A DNA stretch of 64,000 bases from Leptolyngbya sp. PCC 7375 (GCF_000316115.1 NZ_JH993797.1:2962486-3026485); one strand, 5' to 3'. Positions 25,158 to 34,565 are shown, counted from the first letter of the stretch. The notes: generated by a model not told the origin, from the letters alone. Numbers and translations are program-made.

Positions 25158-25400
25158 ATGCCAAAAGCTGATATTCATCCCGAGTGGTATCCTGACGCTA
25201 AGGTTTACTGCGACGGCAAATTAATTATGACTGTGGGCTCTACTAAGCCCGAGCTTCACGTTGATGTATGGTCTGGCAACCATCCCTTCTACACAGGAAC
25301 GCAGAAAATTATTGACACTGAGGGTCGTGTAGAGCGCTTCTTACGTAAGTACGGCATGGCCGACGACAAGGCCAAAACAGCTGATAGCTCAGAAGGCTAG
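25158..25400 (+). CDS. rpmE: Ribosomal protein L31 (bL31), zinc-free type
   Basis: An 80-residue protein: MPKADIHPEWYPDAKVYCDG, then HVDVWSGNHPFYTGTQKIID. The two CxxC-type pairs that bind zinc in the classical form are gone (only one Cys remains, at residue 18), so this is the C-minus form and should not bind zinc. L36 in the same operon keeps its zinc site. A short acidic tail follows. A terminator lies 21 bases downstream. Confidence 0.96.
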   Translation: MPKADIHPEWYPDAKVYCDGKLIMTVGSTKPELHVDVWSGNHPFYTGTQKIIDTEGRVERFLRKYGMADDKAKTADSSEG

Positions 25401-25421
25401 CTGCTCATAACGTCATCTTGA

Positions 25422-25456
25422 ATCCGAAGGATTATTGTATCCTTCGGATATTTTTT
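25422..25456 (+). terminator. Intrinsic terminator after rpmE
   Basis: Ten-base arms ATCCGAAGGA/TCCTTCGGAT (25422-25431, 25440-25449) enclose an 8-base loop and are followed by A and six T. It ends the ribosomal transcript before prfA. Confidence 0.9.
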
Positions 25457-25506
25457 ATTTGACATTTCTTCTAGCCCGAATCCGCTGAAATCATTGAGCA
25501 AATCCC

Positions 25507-26610
25507 ATGGCTGAGCAATATCTACTCGACAAATTAAAGTCGGTTGACCAAACTTTTGAAGAACTCACCCGCCGCCTTGCCGACCCAGATGTGGCAAAAG
25601 ATCCGACTGAGTTCCAAAAAATTGCAAAGGCGCGGGCGTCATTAGAGGAAACTATTACCACCTATGACGACTGGAAAAAAGCTCAGTCAGACTGCGAGGG
25701 CGCTCAAGAAGTTCTGAAAGAGTCCGCAGGGGATGAGGAACTTCGAGAAATGGCAGCCATGGAAGTCAAGGAACTTCAGGCAACCATTGGTGACCTAGAA
25801 AACCGCCTCAAAATTCTTCTGTTACCACGCGATCCCAATGACGACAAAAATATTATGTTGGAGATCCGAGCAGGTGCTGGTGGCGATGAGGCTGGCATTT
25901 GGGCAGGGGATTTGTTACGGATGTATTCCCGCTATTCTGAGGGACAGGGTTGGAAGGTACAGACAGTTAGTCAGTCGGTCGCTGATATGGGTGGCTGCAA
26001 AGAAGCCATTCTAGAAATTACAGGCGACCAAGTTTACAGCAAACTCAAGTTTGAAGCAGGCGTCCATCGCGTGCAACGGGTGCCTGCCACAGAAACTAGC
26101 GGTCGAGTGCACACATCTACAGCAACTGTGGCAGTGATGCCAGAAGTGGACGATGTGGAAGTTAAAATTGATTCCAAAGATATTGAACTGACCACAGCAC
26201 GTTCCGGTGGTGCTGGTGGACAGAATGTCAACAAGGTAGAAACAGCCGTAGACTTATTCCATAAACCTACAGGTATTCGAATTTTCTGTACGGAAGAGCG
26301 ATCGCAGCTACAAAACCGAGAGCGCGCTATGCAAATTTTGCGAGCTAAGCTTTACGAAATGATGCTCCAAGAGCAACAAGCAGAAGTCACTGATATGCGC
26401 CGTTCTCAGGTAGGAACTGGCTCACGCTCAGAGAAAATTCGCACCTATAACTATAAGGACAACCGAGTCACGGACCATCGTCTGGGGCAAAACTTTAGCC
26501 TATCCCCTGTGTTAGAAGGGGACATTGAAATCATGGTGCAGTCCTGCATCACTCAAGACCAACAGGCTAAATTAGAACAGCTGGCGGCTGAAACTAACTC
26601 GCCTGTTTAA
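25507..26610 (+). CDS. prfA: Peptide chain release factor RF-1
   Basis: A 367-residue class I release factor for UAA and UAG. The GGQ catalytic motif is in TARSGGAGGQNVNKVETAV; the stop-reading PAT tripeptide (PxT of RF1, as opposed to SPF of RF2) is in VHRVQRVPATETSGRVHTST. Domain 1 occupies about 1-110. It follows rpmE as in most cyanobacteria but lies beyond a terminator, so a separate promoter is likely. Confidence 0.97.
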   Translation: MAEQYLLDKLKSVDQTFEELTRRLADPDVAKDPTEFQKIAKARASLEETITTYDDWKKAQSDCEGAQEVLKESAGDEELREMAAMEVKELQATIGDLENRLKILLLPRDPNDDKNIMLEIRAGAGGDEAGIWAGDLLRMYSRYSEGQGWKVQTVSQSVADMGGCKEAILEITGDQVYSKLKFEAGVHRVQRVPATETSGRVHTSTATVAVMPEVDDVEVKIDSKDIELTTARSGGAGGQNVNKVETAVDLFHKPTGIRIFCTEERSQLQNRERAMQILRAKLYEMMLQEQQAEVTDMRRSQVGTGSRSEKIRTYNYKDNRVTDHRLGQNFSLSPVLEGDIEIMVQSCITQDQQAKLEQLAAETNSPV

Positions 26611-26720
26611 GATAGCCTCCGGGATGATGCCCCCCATGCTCTGGGTAAGTAGTCATTAGTTTTGTTTGACAACCTCCAGCTCAAAACTAAAATTAATTAC
26701 CCACATTCATTCCCTTTACC

Positions 26721-27998
26721 ATGGCGAAATTTCTGCACATTGCCGATGTACATCTGGGATTTGATCGTTACAACAGCAAGGTACGCACCACCGATTTTTT
26801 CCATACGCTGTGGGATGTGTTGGAGCGTTATGCCATCCAGACACGTGTAGATTTTGTAGTCATTGCCGGTGATCTGTTTGAACATCGAATGATTCAACCG
26901 GCTATTTTGAATCAGGCTCAGCTCTGTCTCCAGCAGTTGCAGAGCGCTGGTATTCCAGCAATTGCCATTGAAGGCAATCATGACAACTGTCCCTATGGCA
27001 CTAAAACCAGTTGGCTACGCTATTTATCAGACTGGGGATTACTCACACTGCTAGAGCCCAGTCAAGATGAAGCGATGTACACCCCTTGGAACGAGGCAAC
27101 AAAACGGGGTGGCTATATTGATCTTGATTGTGGTGTGCGAGTACTCGGCTCTAACTGGTATGGTGCTGCTGCCCCTAAGGCCATCGAACAAATTGCACAG
27201 GCTATAGAAACATTGCCTACAGGCCCCGGCTCAACTGTTTTACTCTTCCATCACGGTTTAGAAGGGCAAATTGCTCGTTACTCCGGAGCGTTACGCTATG
27301 GCGATTTATTGCCTCTTAAAAAGGCTGGTGTGCACTACGTCGGTCTAGGGCATATCCATAAGCACTACACCGTCGATAACTGGGTTTTTAATCCTGGCTC
27401 CCTTGAAGCCAACAATATTGAGGAGGGGGGGCTTGAGCGCGGCGCTCTTCTAGTGGAAATCAATAATGGCCAAGTTGATGCTCAGCTACAAACTGAATAT
27501 CGACAGCGTCCGATCATTCGTCTGTCCTTAAAATTGCGGGGGCAAGAAGCGCTCGAGGATATTGAAGGGCTAGCCCTTAAGGTCATTGACCGGGCCATGG
27601 AGCAAAAACGCCTCATCCCTGCGGACCATCCCATTGTGGAACTGCGGATTGAAGGGCAGATCGGTTTTGAGCGCTTAGAACTTGATACACGAAAACTGCA
27701 TAGCTTATTGCAAAAGCACTGTAGCGCATTAATTTTTCTACTTAGGTATGAAGTTGAAAATGTTGAGTACGGCACGCCATTACCGGACGATGCTGACCGT
27801 CATCAAATTGAACGAGAGATTTTCACCGATCTGCTAACAGCTCACAATGTCTATAAAAAACGAGCACAGCCCCTTGCAGCAGGTTTGATCGATCTCAAAG
27901 AACAACAGCTTACTGGTGTAAATGAAGAGATTCTCTACACACTGGTTGAACAGATATTAAACCCACCGACGAAAGCATCTCCTGGCCATTCGGGTTAA
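26721..27998 (+). CDS. SbcD/Mre11-like DNA repair exonuclease
   Basis: A 425-residue calcineurin-like metallophosphoesterase. The five metal-binding blocks are intact: DVHLG near residue 9, AGDLFEH near 50, GNHDNC near 88, FHHG near 175 and GHIHKHY near 208. After about residue 260 a capping region follows. Mre11/SbcD nucleases open hairpins and resect double-strand ends together with an SbcC/Rad50 ATPase; no sbcC is adjacent in this window. Start ATG at 26721. Confidence 0.9.
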   Translation: MAKFLHIADVHLGFDRYNSKVRTTDFFHTLWDVLERYAIQTRVDFVVIAGDLFEHRMIQPAILNQAQLCLQQLQSAGIPAIAIEGNHDNCPYGTKTSWLRYLSDWGLLTLLEPSQDEAMYTPWNEATKRGGYIDLDCGVRVLGSNWYGAAAPKAIEQIAQAIETLPTGPGSTVLLFHHGLEGQIARYSGALRYGDLLPLKKAGVHYVGLGHIHKHYTVDNWVFNPGSLEANNIEEGGLERGALLVEINNGQVDAQLQTEYRQRPIIRLSLKLRGQEALEDIEGLALKVIDRAMEQKRLIPADHPIVELRIEGQIGFERLELDTRKLHSLLQKHCSALIFLLRYEVENVEYGTPLPDDADRHQIEREIFTDLLTAHNVYKKRAQPLAAGLIDLKEQQLTGVNEEILYTLVEQILNPPTKASPGHSG

Positions 27999-28055
27999 GA
28001 TTGCGTCAAACTTGTGTCCCCTGCACTGCCGTCAATAACATCAGAGGATATCTGC

Positions 28056-30599
28056 ATGGGTTTAGATCGATCACCGGACTATTTGATTAAAACCGGGTTA
28101 GCTGCACTCAAGCAAAAAGATTATGAGCGTGCGATCGCAACGTTTACACAGCTCAGTCAAGCGGATGGCGTCAGCACAAACCATCGACTCAAAGCTCAAA
28201 TGGGTCTTATTCGCACCTATGAAGCCCAAGGAGCGCATATCCAGGCCCAAACCCTATGCAAATCTCTACTAAACAGCCATAGTCAGGCTATTCGTCAATG
28301 GGCCCACGATAAATTAAAACAGTTAGAGACTGACCAACCATCCCTGAAGAGACCCAATAGTACACCTGAAGCATCTCAGAGTAGCGGGTCTGTCCTTGAG
28401 AACAGCGGCTTTATCCCTTTTAACGACCATAAATCAACCGCCAATCAAACACATTCCCAAGAAGAAAGCACTTCCTCAACAGACATCCAACCAACATTGG
28501 CTGAAGACGTCCCTAGCCAATCGCTAACGTACAGTGAGCAAACCATTGCTGACAATCGTGGACTTTCTAACCAGAAATTAAACGTACAGCCTAAATCCAC
28601 AAACGACCTCACTCACCAAACTGTAGGCAGATCGTCTTTGTTTCATTATGAAACGCTCAACACTAAACAAGATTTGAGCACCATTGACACAGGCGTCAAT
28701 CAAGTGCCGAAAAGTACGCCAACTGCTGCATCCACACCACAGCAGACTAGCACGTCCACACAACGGCCAAAGCCACATCCCCCTAAACAGCAACAATCCC
28801 CTCCCCAAAAACAACAAGACTCTCCCCCTCCCCCTCTAGCTTCTGGATCTTCACCACATGGCCCTGACACTTGGTCCCAAGGCACTCGCCTCAGCGCCTT
28901 GAAATCTCTAGGTAAAGTCAGTATGGGGAAACTTTGGTTTGCTCAAATAACAACAATCCCAATTCTTTTTTTGGTAATTCGTTGGTCGCTAAAAACTAGC
29001 CTGATCTTTATTCGCGGCTACTTGCAGTTTCTCGATCGGCTCTTACCGATCAATATTAGACCAGCCCCATTTTTTTGGGGTACCCAGACCTGGACAGTCC
29101 TGATTGGATTGGGGCTACTGACGTTTGCAGCGCCCTGGTTATGGGCATTGCTTTTACGCCCTTCTGAACAAATTACCCACCAACAATTACAAAACTACAG
29201 CCCAGAAGCTGCTCAGTTATTACAACGTCTCTGCACAAATCGACGCTGGAAATTTCCCACAATTCAGCTAATAGACAGTGAACTAGCCGTTATTTTTTCC
29301 TATGGCTGGCAGCCTCGCGTTGGTCAACTGGTGGTCAGCCAGGGGCTACTCGATCGCCTACAGCCCGATGAGTTGGCCGCAATCATCATGTATGAAATCA
29401 GCCACTGGCCCAAACTTGACTGGATCTTGTTTTCCGGACTAGGACTGTTATTACAAGGATGCCATCGTGTCTATTGGTTCTTGGCACGGCACGGCGAGCA
29501 TCGCCCAATCCTCATCCAGTGGACCGCTGGCACGCTCGCCACTCTTAGTTATTGTATTTTTTGGCTACTGGCCAAGATAGGGTGCAGCTTAGCGCGTATT
29601 CGCACGCCCTATCGAGATCGCATCGCCACCGAACTTACGGGCAATCCCAATGGCCTTGTACGGGCACTGGCCAAATTGTCACAAGCCAACGCAGAGGCTA
29701 TCGCCCAGCAAGGCTACACGCCTCCTTTATTGGAAAGTTTGGACTTAATGCTGCCAGTTGGATTGGAAGAAACGGGGACATCGGTGCAACAGTATGCTTG
29801 GGGAGCGTTTAATCCATTGCGGCACTGGCTATCCATCAATCAAGCCCACCCACCCCTAGGAGATAGACTCTATACCCTAGGGGCTTATGGACGGCATTGG
29901 CGACTAAAACCGAGTCTCAACTTTTCCCATCTGACACTCAAAAATAGAGCGCGCATTCTCTCTGCCCATGATTGGCAAGAGCTCCTGTCCCAGGGGGGCG
30001 GATGGTCTGGATTAATCGTGGGGTTGGGTGTAGCAGGTGTAATGTGGCTCATTGGCGCGATCGCGACAAGCCTCGATTTCCCTCTATTGGATTGGCTTTA
30101 TAAAGATCGCACCATTCTCATTGGCATCCCTCTGATCTGTGCCGCAACTGGCCAGTTACTACGGATCAATCCCTTTTTTCCAGAAATCAGCAACACTCAC
30201 CCAAAAAGTGAAGCACAACTAACAGGTTGGCAAACAGATCCTACGCTTATTCCCCTCAGTCATCGGCCTGTAACCATCAAAGGTACTCTGACAGGCCGCC
30301 CAGCCTTAGCAAACTGGCTAGGTCAAGAATGGCGACTACGCACATCCCAAAACAGCATTAAACTGCATTACACCAATCACTTTGGCCCCTTGGGCAATAT
30401 CAAAAGCCTCACCCCTTGGCTCCAACAGTCATTACAGGTAACCGGATGGTTTCGCCGAGGACATCACCTCTGGATTGATATTGACCGCCTCCAAAACGAT
30501 CAAAACCAAATCAAGATTGCTCAACATCCCATATGGGCTACTATTAGCAGCCTCTGCCCTTTGGCGTACGGCCTTTGGCTCATATTCAAAGGTGGCTGA
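28056..30599 (+). CDS. M48 peptidase-like membrane protein with TPR N-terminus, degenerate zinc site
   Basis: An 847-residue protein. Residues about 8-90 form TPR-like helices (DYLIKTGLAALKQKDYERAI), then about 170 residues of Ser/Gln/Pro-rich linker (PPKQQQSPPQKQQDSPPPP), then several membrane helices around an M48-like core. The expected zinc motif HExxH reads YEISH (near residue 446): the first His is a Tyr, TAT instead of CAT. The third ligand (Glu of the E-x3-D motif) is also absent where TPYRDRIATELTGNPNG should carry it. So it is probably not a protease. I use ATG 28056, with AGAGGA before it; the frame extends to a GTG at 28014. Confidence 0.75.
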   Translation: MGLDRSPDYLIKTGLAALKQKDYERAIATFTQLSQADGVSTNHRLKAQMGLIRTYEAQGAHIQAQTLCKSLLNSHSQAIRQWAHDKLKQLETDQPSLKRPNSTPEASQSSGSVLENSGFIPFNDHKSTANQTHSQEESTSSTDIQPTLAEDVPSQSLTYSEQTIADNRGLSNQKLNVQPKSTNDLTHQTVGRSSLFHYETLNTKQDLSTIDTGVNQVPKSTPTAASTPQQTSTSTQRPKPHPPKQQQSPPQKQQDSPPPPLASGSSPHGPDTWSQGTRLSALKSLGKVSMGKLWFAQITTIPILFLVIRWSLKTSLIFIRGYLQFLDRLLPINIRPAPFFWGTQTWTVLIGLGLLTFAAPWLWALLLRPSEQITHQQLQNYSPEAAQLLQRLCTNRRWKFPTIQLIDSELAVIFSYGWQPRVGQLVVSQGLLDRLQPDELAAIIMYEISHWPKLDWILFSGLGLLLQGCHRVYWFLARHGEHRPILIQWTAGTLATLSYCIFWLLAKIGCSLARIRTPYRDRIATELTGNPNGLVRALAKLSQANAEAIAQQGYTPPLLESLDLMLPVGLEETGTSVQQYAWGAFNPLRHWLSINQAHPPLGDRLYTLGAYGRHWRLKPSLNFSHLTLKNRARILSAHDWQELLSQGGGWSGLIVGLGVAGVMWLIGAIATSLDFPLLDWLYKDRTILIGIPLICAATGQLLRINPFFPEISNTHPKSEAQLTGWQTDPTLIPLSHRPVTIKGTLTGRPALANWLGQEWRLRTSQNSIKLHYTNHFGPLGNIKSLTPWLQQSLQVTGWFRRGHHLWIDIDRLQNDQNQIKIAQHPIWATISSLCPLAYGLWLIFKGG

Positions 30600-30734
30600 C
30601 CATACCGACATGTTGCACCTATTACCAGAAAATGTTAAATATTGTAAATGAGTACTGATTGCCTAATTTTGTTTCAGATTGTTTATTTAGCAATTTGTCG
30701 TTGGGCATCGGGTTCTCCTACTCTCAACACAGCA

Positions 30735-30767
30735 AACCAGCCCTACTAAAGTGGCTGGTTTTTTTAT
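30735..30767 (+). terminator. Intrinsic terminator (possible small RNA 3' end)
   Basis: AACCAGCC (30735-30742) pairs with GGCTGGTT (30753-30760), followed by a run of T. It is 136 bases past the M48-like gene stop. It could end that transcript or a small RNA beginning near 30650-30700. Confidence 0.75.
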
Positions 30768-31007
30768 TACACAGATGCTGTTGTTTTGAAAAAAATGGTT
30801 TAACGATAAATCATTTACTTATATCAATTGTCTTTCCCTTCGAGTAAATGCCCTCAATGGTTTTACCCATGGAAGGGATAAAACAGACCAATACACTTGA
30901 TGGCATACTCTACGCTATCTTTAGGGAGCTTCACCAAAAAAACCACTGAATAGCTTGGCTAGGCATCGGACAGCGTGATACCTTGAAGTTGTAGAGATAC
31001 GTCATAG

Positions 31008-31029
31008 TTCTCATTGCATGTAATGAGAA
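31008..31029. repeat. Perfect dyad TTCTCATT-N6-AATGAGAA
   Basis: Eight-base arms separated by GCATGT, about 280 bases before the RRM gene. The size and AT-rich arms suit a regulator-binding site or an RNA hairpin. No specific regulator can be assigned. Confidence 0.5.
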
Positions 31030-31308
31030 TCCTCTGGTAACGATAGTAATGAGTAGTCGTTTTAGTTGACTGTTGCCAGAGTTTTAAAGTGATTTTGCAG
31101 ACCCCTAAGTAGGGTTGTTAGCTCATCAACGTAGTTGCTCGCTTAAAATGGCCAGTTTTTTTGCTGCGGTTCGTCACTTGTTAATCATTTCAAGCCACAG
31201 TTACAAGCTATTTTCTAGAGATTTCCAAGCTCTGGTAGGGCTAGTTGGCTAATTTTTTGTTTGCCTATCCGCCGCAGTTGTTTTTTAGATTTTTTTAAGA
31301 GGTATCCC

Positions 31309-31749
31309 ATGTCAGTGCGCTTATATATTGGCAACCTACCCCGCGATCTAGAACGCGAGGAATTTGAAGCTGTCTTCTCAGAAGACGTGGATAATATCGT
31401 TTCAGTAAAATTGATTGCTGACCGAAAGACTGGCAAGTGCCGCGGCTTTGGGTTCGTAACTGTTAAAACTGATGAGATTGCAGACACCCTTGTTACCAAG
31501 TACAATGGCCAGGCTTTACAAGACATCACTCTAAAGGTTGAGAAAGCAATGCCCCGTACTAAAGAAAATGAGGGCACTAATGCTAATAGCGGAAACAATA
31601 ACCGTAAGGGCGGTAAGCGTAACGGCGGTGGACGCAAGCCTGCTACTTATTCTTCCCCAGCTCCTGAAAGCACACAGCCCGATCCTCGATGGGCTTCCGA
31701 TTTGGAAAAGCTCAAGGAAATGCTAGCTGCCCAAACAACTGCTTCATAG
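31309..31749 (+). CDS. RNA-binding protein, RRM type (Rbp family)
   Basis: A 146-residue protein with one RRM (about 1-80): RNP2 is LYIGNLP near residue 4 and RNP1 is CRGFGFVTV near 44. A basic Gly/Asn-rich stretch (NSGNNNRKGGKRNGGGRKP) follows, then a short C-terminal helix (DPRWASDLEKLKEMLAAQ). Cyanobacterial Rbp proteins are often cold-induced and bind U-rich RNA; some help place photosynthesis mRNAs at thylakoids. I start at ATG 31309, with AAGAGGT before it; the upstream extension is not conserved-looking. Confidence 0.93.
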   Translation: MSVRLYIGNLPRDLEREEFEAVFSEDVDNIVSVKLIADRKTGKCRGFGFVTVKTDEIADTLVTKYNGQALQDITLKVEKAMPRTKENEGTNANSGNNNRKGGKRNGGGRKPATYSSPAPESTQPDPRWASDLEKLKEMLAAQTTAS

Positions 31750-31775
31750 AAGCGACATCAACTACTTTACTTTAG

Positions 31776-31811
31776 AAAAAACGCCAGGTGATGCATCACC
31801 TGGCGTTTTTT
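31776..31811. terminator. Bidirectional terminator between rbp and crtB
   Basis: A 36-base perfect palindrome: six A, a CGCCAGGTGATG core, its complement and six T. It serves both convergent genes. Confidence 0.93.
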
Positions 31812-31851
31812 AATGCTAAAAGTTTATAACCTTTAGAGATTCAACGCTAGC

Positions 31852-32781
31852 TTAAAGCACCCGAGCACGAAGCAATGCAGGTGGCAAGCAGAGAAGCTTA
31901 CGCACTGTAGGGACAAATGCACGTCTGTTAAAGACATCGTATTGATTCTCAGCAATTACATCCAGAATCTTGCGATAAAGCATCAGGGCAGACCATACAG
32001 GCCAGCGAGCATCAGGGCTTAGAACACTGATACCGCTTTCTGCCTGACGATAAAACTTTAATGCCCGTTGAATCTGAAAGCGCATCAGTGCACACCAACG
32101 CTCATCAATCACCCCATTCATTAAATCATCTTCACTATATTTGAATAGCTCAAGGTCTTCGAGGGGTAAGTAAATACGACCACGACGCGCATCTTCTCCC
32201 ACATCACGCAAGATATTAGTGAGCTGATTAGCAATGCCCAAGGCAATAGCTTCTTCCGTAGGACAAGGTAATGCCTTAGCCCAGGGTGCTGTGTTGTATT
32301 CAGGGTCCACACCCATCACTACGGTAGACATTAAACCCACTGTACCTGCAACCCGATAGCAATATAGCTTTAGATCTTCAAAGGTCTCGTATCGAGAGCA
32401 TTCTAAATCCATCCGTTGCCCCGAAATCATGTCACGGAAAGGCTGGATGTTTAAGGAGAAATGCTCTAGAGCATCCACCATAGCAACATCGTAGTCATCC
32501 TGAGGATGACCTGAAAAGACAGACTCTAGTTGCTTCTCCCAATCATTAAGGGTGTCTTCAGTCGTGAACTGAGCAGAAGGGCCATCAACCAACTCATCCG
32601 TACGCCTACACCACACGTAAATCGCCCAAATGGCACGGCGTTTGACTTCCGACATCAGCATCGTACCCATATAAAATGTCTTTGAGTACTTAGCTGTAAT
32701 TTGCCGACAGCGTTCGTAGGACTCATCTACAGAAGCCAACTTGGACGCAGGCGAGACATTAGTAGTGGATTGCAGCAGCAT
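31852..32781 (-). CDS. crtB: Phytoene synthase
   Basis: A 309-residue enzyme that joins two geranylgeranyl diphosphates into phytoene, the first committed carotenoid step. Aspartate-rich sites are visible in RRTDELVDG (about 60-68) and NILRDVGEDARRGRIYLP (about 190-207), with the FYMGTMLM start region and GTVGLMSTVVMG. I start at ATG 32781, eight bases after AAGAAGGA; the frame extends 18 codons further without support. In many cyanobacteria crtP (phytoene desaturase) lies just upstream; here it does not, and glyA is divergent. Confidence 0.95.
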   Translation of the reverse strand: MLLQSTTNVSPASKLASVDESYERCRQITAKYSKTFYMGTMLMSEVKRRAIWAIYVWCRRTDELVDGPSAQFTTEDTLNDWEKQLESVFSGHPQDDYDVAMVDALEHFSLNIQPFRDMISGQRMDLECSRYETFEDLKLYCYRVAGTVGLMSTVVMGVDPEYNTAPWAKALPCPTEEAIALGIANQLTNILRDVGEDARRGRIYLPLEDLELFKYSEDDLMNGVIDERWCALMRFQIQRALKFYRQAESGISVLSPDARWPVWSALMLYRKILDVIAENQYDVFNRRAFVPTVRKLLCLPPALLRARVL

Positions 32782-33166
32782 GGGTGTCCTTCTTAAGCAA
32801 AAAGCGTCAAGAGCTAGTAGGGAGTCAAAAAACAAGAGATGAATTTTTGCCAGCTAATGACAAATTCAAATTCACCTTACTATCCTTGAACATTTGTAAA
32901 TGCCCAAGCACAGGATTAATCACACGTTTTCGTGGATTTTATCCATTATAGATTTTCAAGCGTTACATTCTGATACAAAAACGTAACATTAACCTTAGTG
33001 AGGTTTCAATTAACCAGAAATTGAAACAGCTAGAGGCGATGGGCGATAGCTGGTAACCACCCTTTGCAGCACGGTACTATAGTTTGCTGGTAAAACCACG
33101 AAGAATTTAAATTCCTGTCCTAACTCTTCAGCCAACCAGGCTTATCCAACTTAAGTATCCATCCCC
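32782..33166. promoter_or_regulatory. Divergent spacer crtB / glyA
   Basis: A 385-base gap holding the promoters of crtB (minus) and glyA (plus). TATAGT at 33078-33083 is a candidate -10 for glyA with a poor -35. No gene, riboswitch or clear dyad is visible. Confidence 0.4.
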
Positions 33167-34447
33167 ATGACCACTAATTTTGAATTTTTGAGACAAACTG
33201 ACCCAGATATTGCCGCCATCATCGAGAGCGAGCGTCAGCGTCAACAGGAACACTTAGAGCTGATTGCCAGCGAGAACTTTACATCCCCTGCGGTTATGGC
33301 TGCCCAAGGTTCTGTTCTGACGAATAAATACGCAGAGGGGTTACCCAATAAGCGATATTACGGCGGGTGTGAATTTGTCGATCAGGCTGAGGCGCTAGCA
33401 ATTGCTCGAATCAAACAGCTGTTTGGGGCAGCCCACGCTAACGTTCAACCCCATTCGGGTGCTCAGGCTAACTTTGCTGTTTTTCTAGCCTTACTACAAC
33501 CCGGCGATACCATCATGGGCATGGACCTTTCCCATGGGGGTCACTTAACTCACGGCTCTCCAGTGAATGTATCGGGCAAATGGTTCAATGTTGTCCAGTA
33601 CGGCGTTAACAAGGAAACTGAGCAACTTGACTACAATGAAATTCGGAAGCTAGCCCTTGAGCATCGCCCCAAAATAATTATTTGTGGCTATTCTGCTTAT
33701 TCCCGGACTATTCATTTTGATAAATTCCGAACCATTGCTGACGAGGTAGATGCTTACTTCATGGCCGATATCGCTCATATTGCAGGGCTAGTTGCTACAG
33801 GCCATCATCCCAATCCCATTCCCCATTGTCATGTAGTGACGACCACCACACATAAAACATTGCGAGGTCCCCGTGGTGGTCTGATCATGACCAGTGACCC
33901 TGATTTGGGTAAAAAGTTTGATAAAGCCGTGTTTCCTGGTAGCCAAGGGGGGCCCTTAGAGCATGTCATAGCCGCTAAAGCAGTCGCCTTTGGAGAGGCA
34001 CTTAAACCCGAATTTAAGACCTATTGCGCCCAGGTAATTACCAATGCCCAAGCCCTTGCAGCGCAACTACAGACACGAGGGTTTAAGGTGGTTTCAGATG
34101 GCACCGATAATCACCTGGTATTGGTTGATTTGCGTTCCATTGGCATGACTGGAAAACAGGCTGACGCTCTAGTGAGCATGGTCAACATTACAGCCAATAA
34201 AAATACGGTTCCCTTTGATCCAGAGTCTCCCTTTGTGACCAGTGGTCTGCGTTTAGGGTCACCAGCTATGACCACTCGCGGGCTAGGAAGTGAAGAGTTC
34301 AAGGAGATTGCCAACATTATTGCTGATCGGCTACTCTCCCCTGAGGATAGTGATGTTGAAACTGACTGTCGAAATCGTGTTGCAGCTCTCTGTAATCGAT
34401 TTCCTCTTTATCCTCATCTCCACCCAACAGAGGCTATTTTGGCTTAG
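33167..34447 (+). CDS. glyA: Serine hydroxymethyltransferase
   Basis: A 426-residue PLP enzyme interconverting serine and glycine with tetrahydrofolate; it feeds one-carbon units and takes part in photorespiration. The N-terminal QQEHLELIASENFTSPAVMA, GALHAN-like AAHANVQPHSGAQANFAV and the PLP-lysine loop VVTTTTHKTLRGPRGGLIM are intact. Start ATG at 33167. It ends in a region with a long hairpin. Confidence 0.97.
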   Translation: MTTNFEFLRQTDPDIAAIIESERQRQQEHLELIASENFTSPAVMAAQGSVLTNKYAEGLPNKRYYGGCEFVDQAEALAIARIKQLFGAAHANVQPHSGAQANFAVFLALLQPGDTIMGMDLSHGGHLTHGSPVNVSGKWFNVVQYGVNKETEQLDYNEIRKLALEHRPKIIICGYSAYSRTIHFDKFRTIADEVDAYFMADIAHIAGLVATGHHPNPIPHCHVVTTTTHKTLRGPRGGLIMTSDPDLGKKFDKAVFPGSQGGPLEHVIAAKAVAFGEALKPEFKTYCAQVITNAQALAAQLQTRGFKVVSDGTDNHLVLVDLRSIGMTGKQADALVSMVNITANKNTVPFDPESPFVTSGLRLGSPAMTTRGLGSEEFKEIANIIADRLLSPEDSDVETDCRNRVAALCNRFPLYPHLHPTEAILA

Positions 34448-34525
34448 GTAATCTCTTCATGGCTAGATGGCTGCACAGGCAAATGGCTGCACAATTGCCC
34501 TATCTCCCATGGAATTCCTACAAAT

Positions 34526-34565
34526 AATCTTTGATACGTCATGAGTACCTGACGTATCAAAGATT
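34526..34565. terminator. Long perfect hairpin downstream of glyA
   Basis: Sixteen-base arms (34526-34541, 34550-34565) around an 8-base loop; the arms contain GATACGTCA/TGACGTATC. The stem is AT-rich with no clean T-run, so termination is likely but not certain. The rest of 34448-34751 holds no supported gene. Confidence 0.6.

Larger units (their letters stand above)
30600..31308. other. Intergenic region upstream of RNA-binding protein gene
   Basis: This 709-base stretch has no convincing gene. It contains an intrinsic terminator at 30735-30767 and a palindrome at 31008-31029. A short frame (33 codons from 30847) and a plus-strand frame at 30659-30847 look like chance. The part from about 30890 to 31308 may be the long leader of the RRM gene, since cyanobacterial rbp genes often have long, temperature-responsive 5' UTRs. 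Confidence 0.5.

Noticed and set aside
30690..30767. Yfr1 homologue
   Set aside because: The conserved unpaired ACUCCUCACAC core is not present exactly, so I keep only a generic small-RNA candidate.
30659..30847. 62-codon plus-strand frame in the rbp upstream region
   Set aside because: It crosses a strong intrinsic terminator and has no ribosome site.
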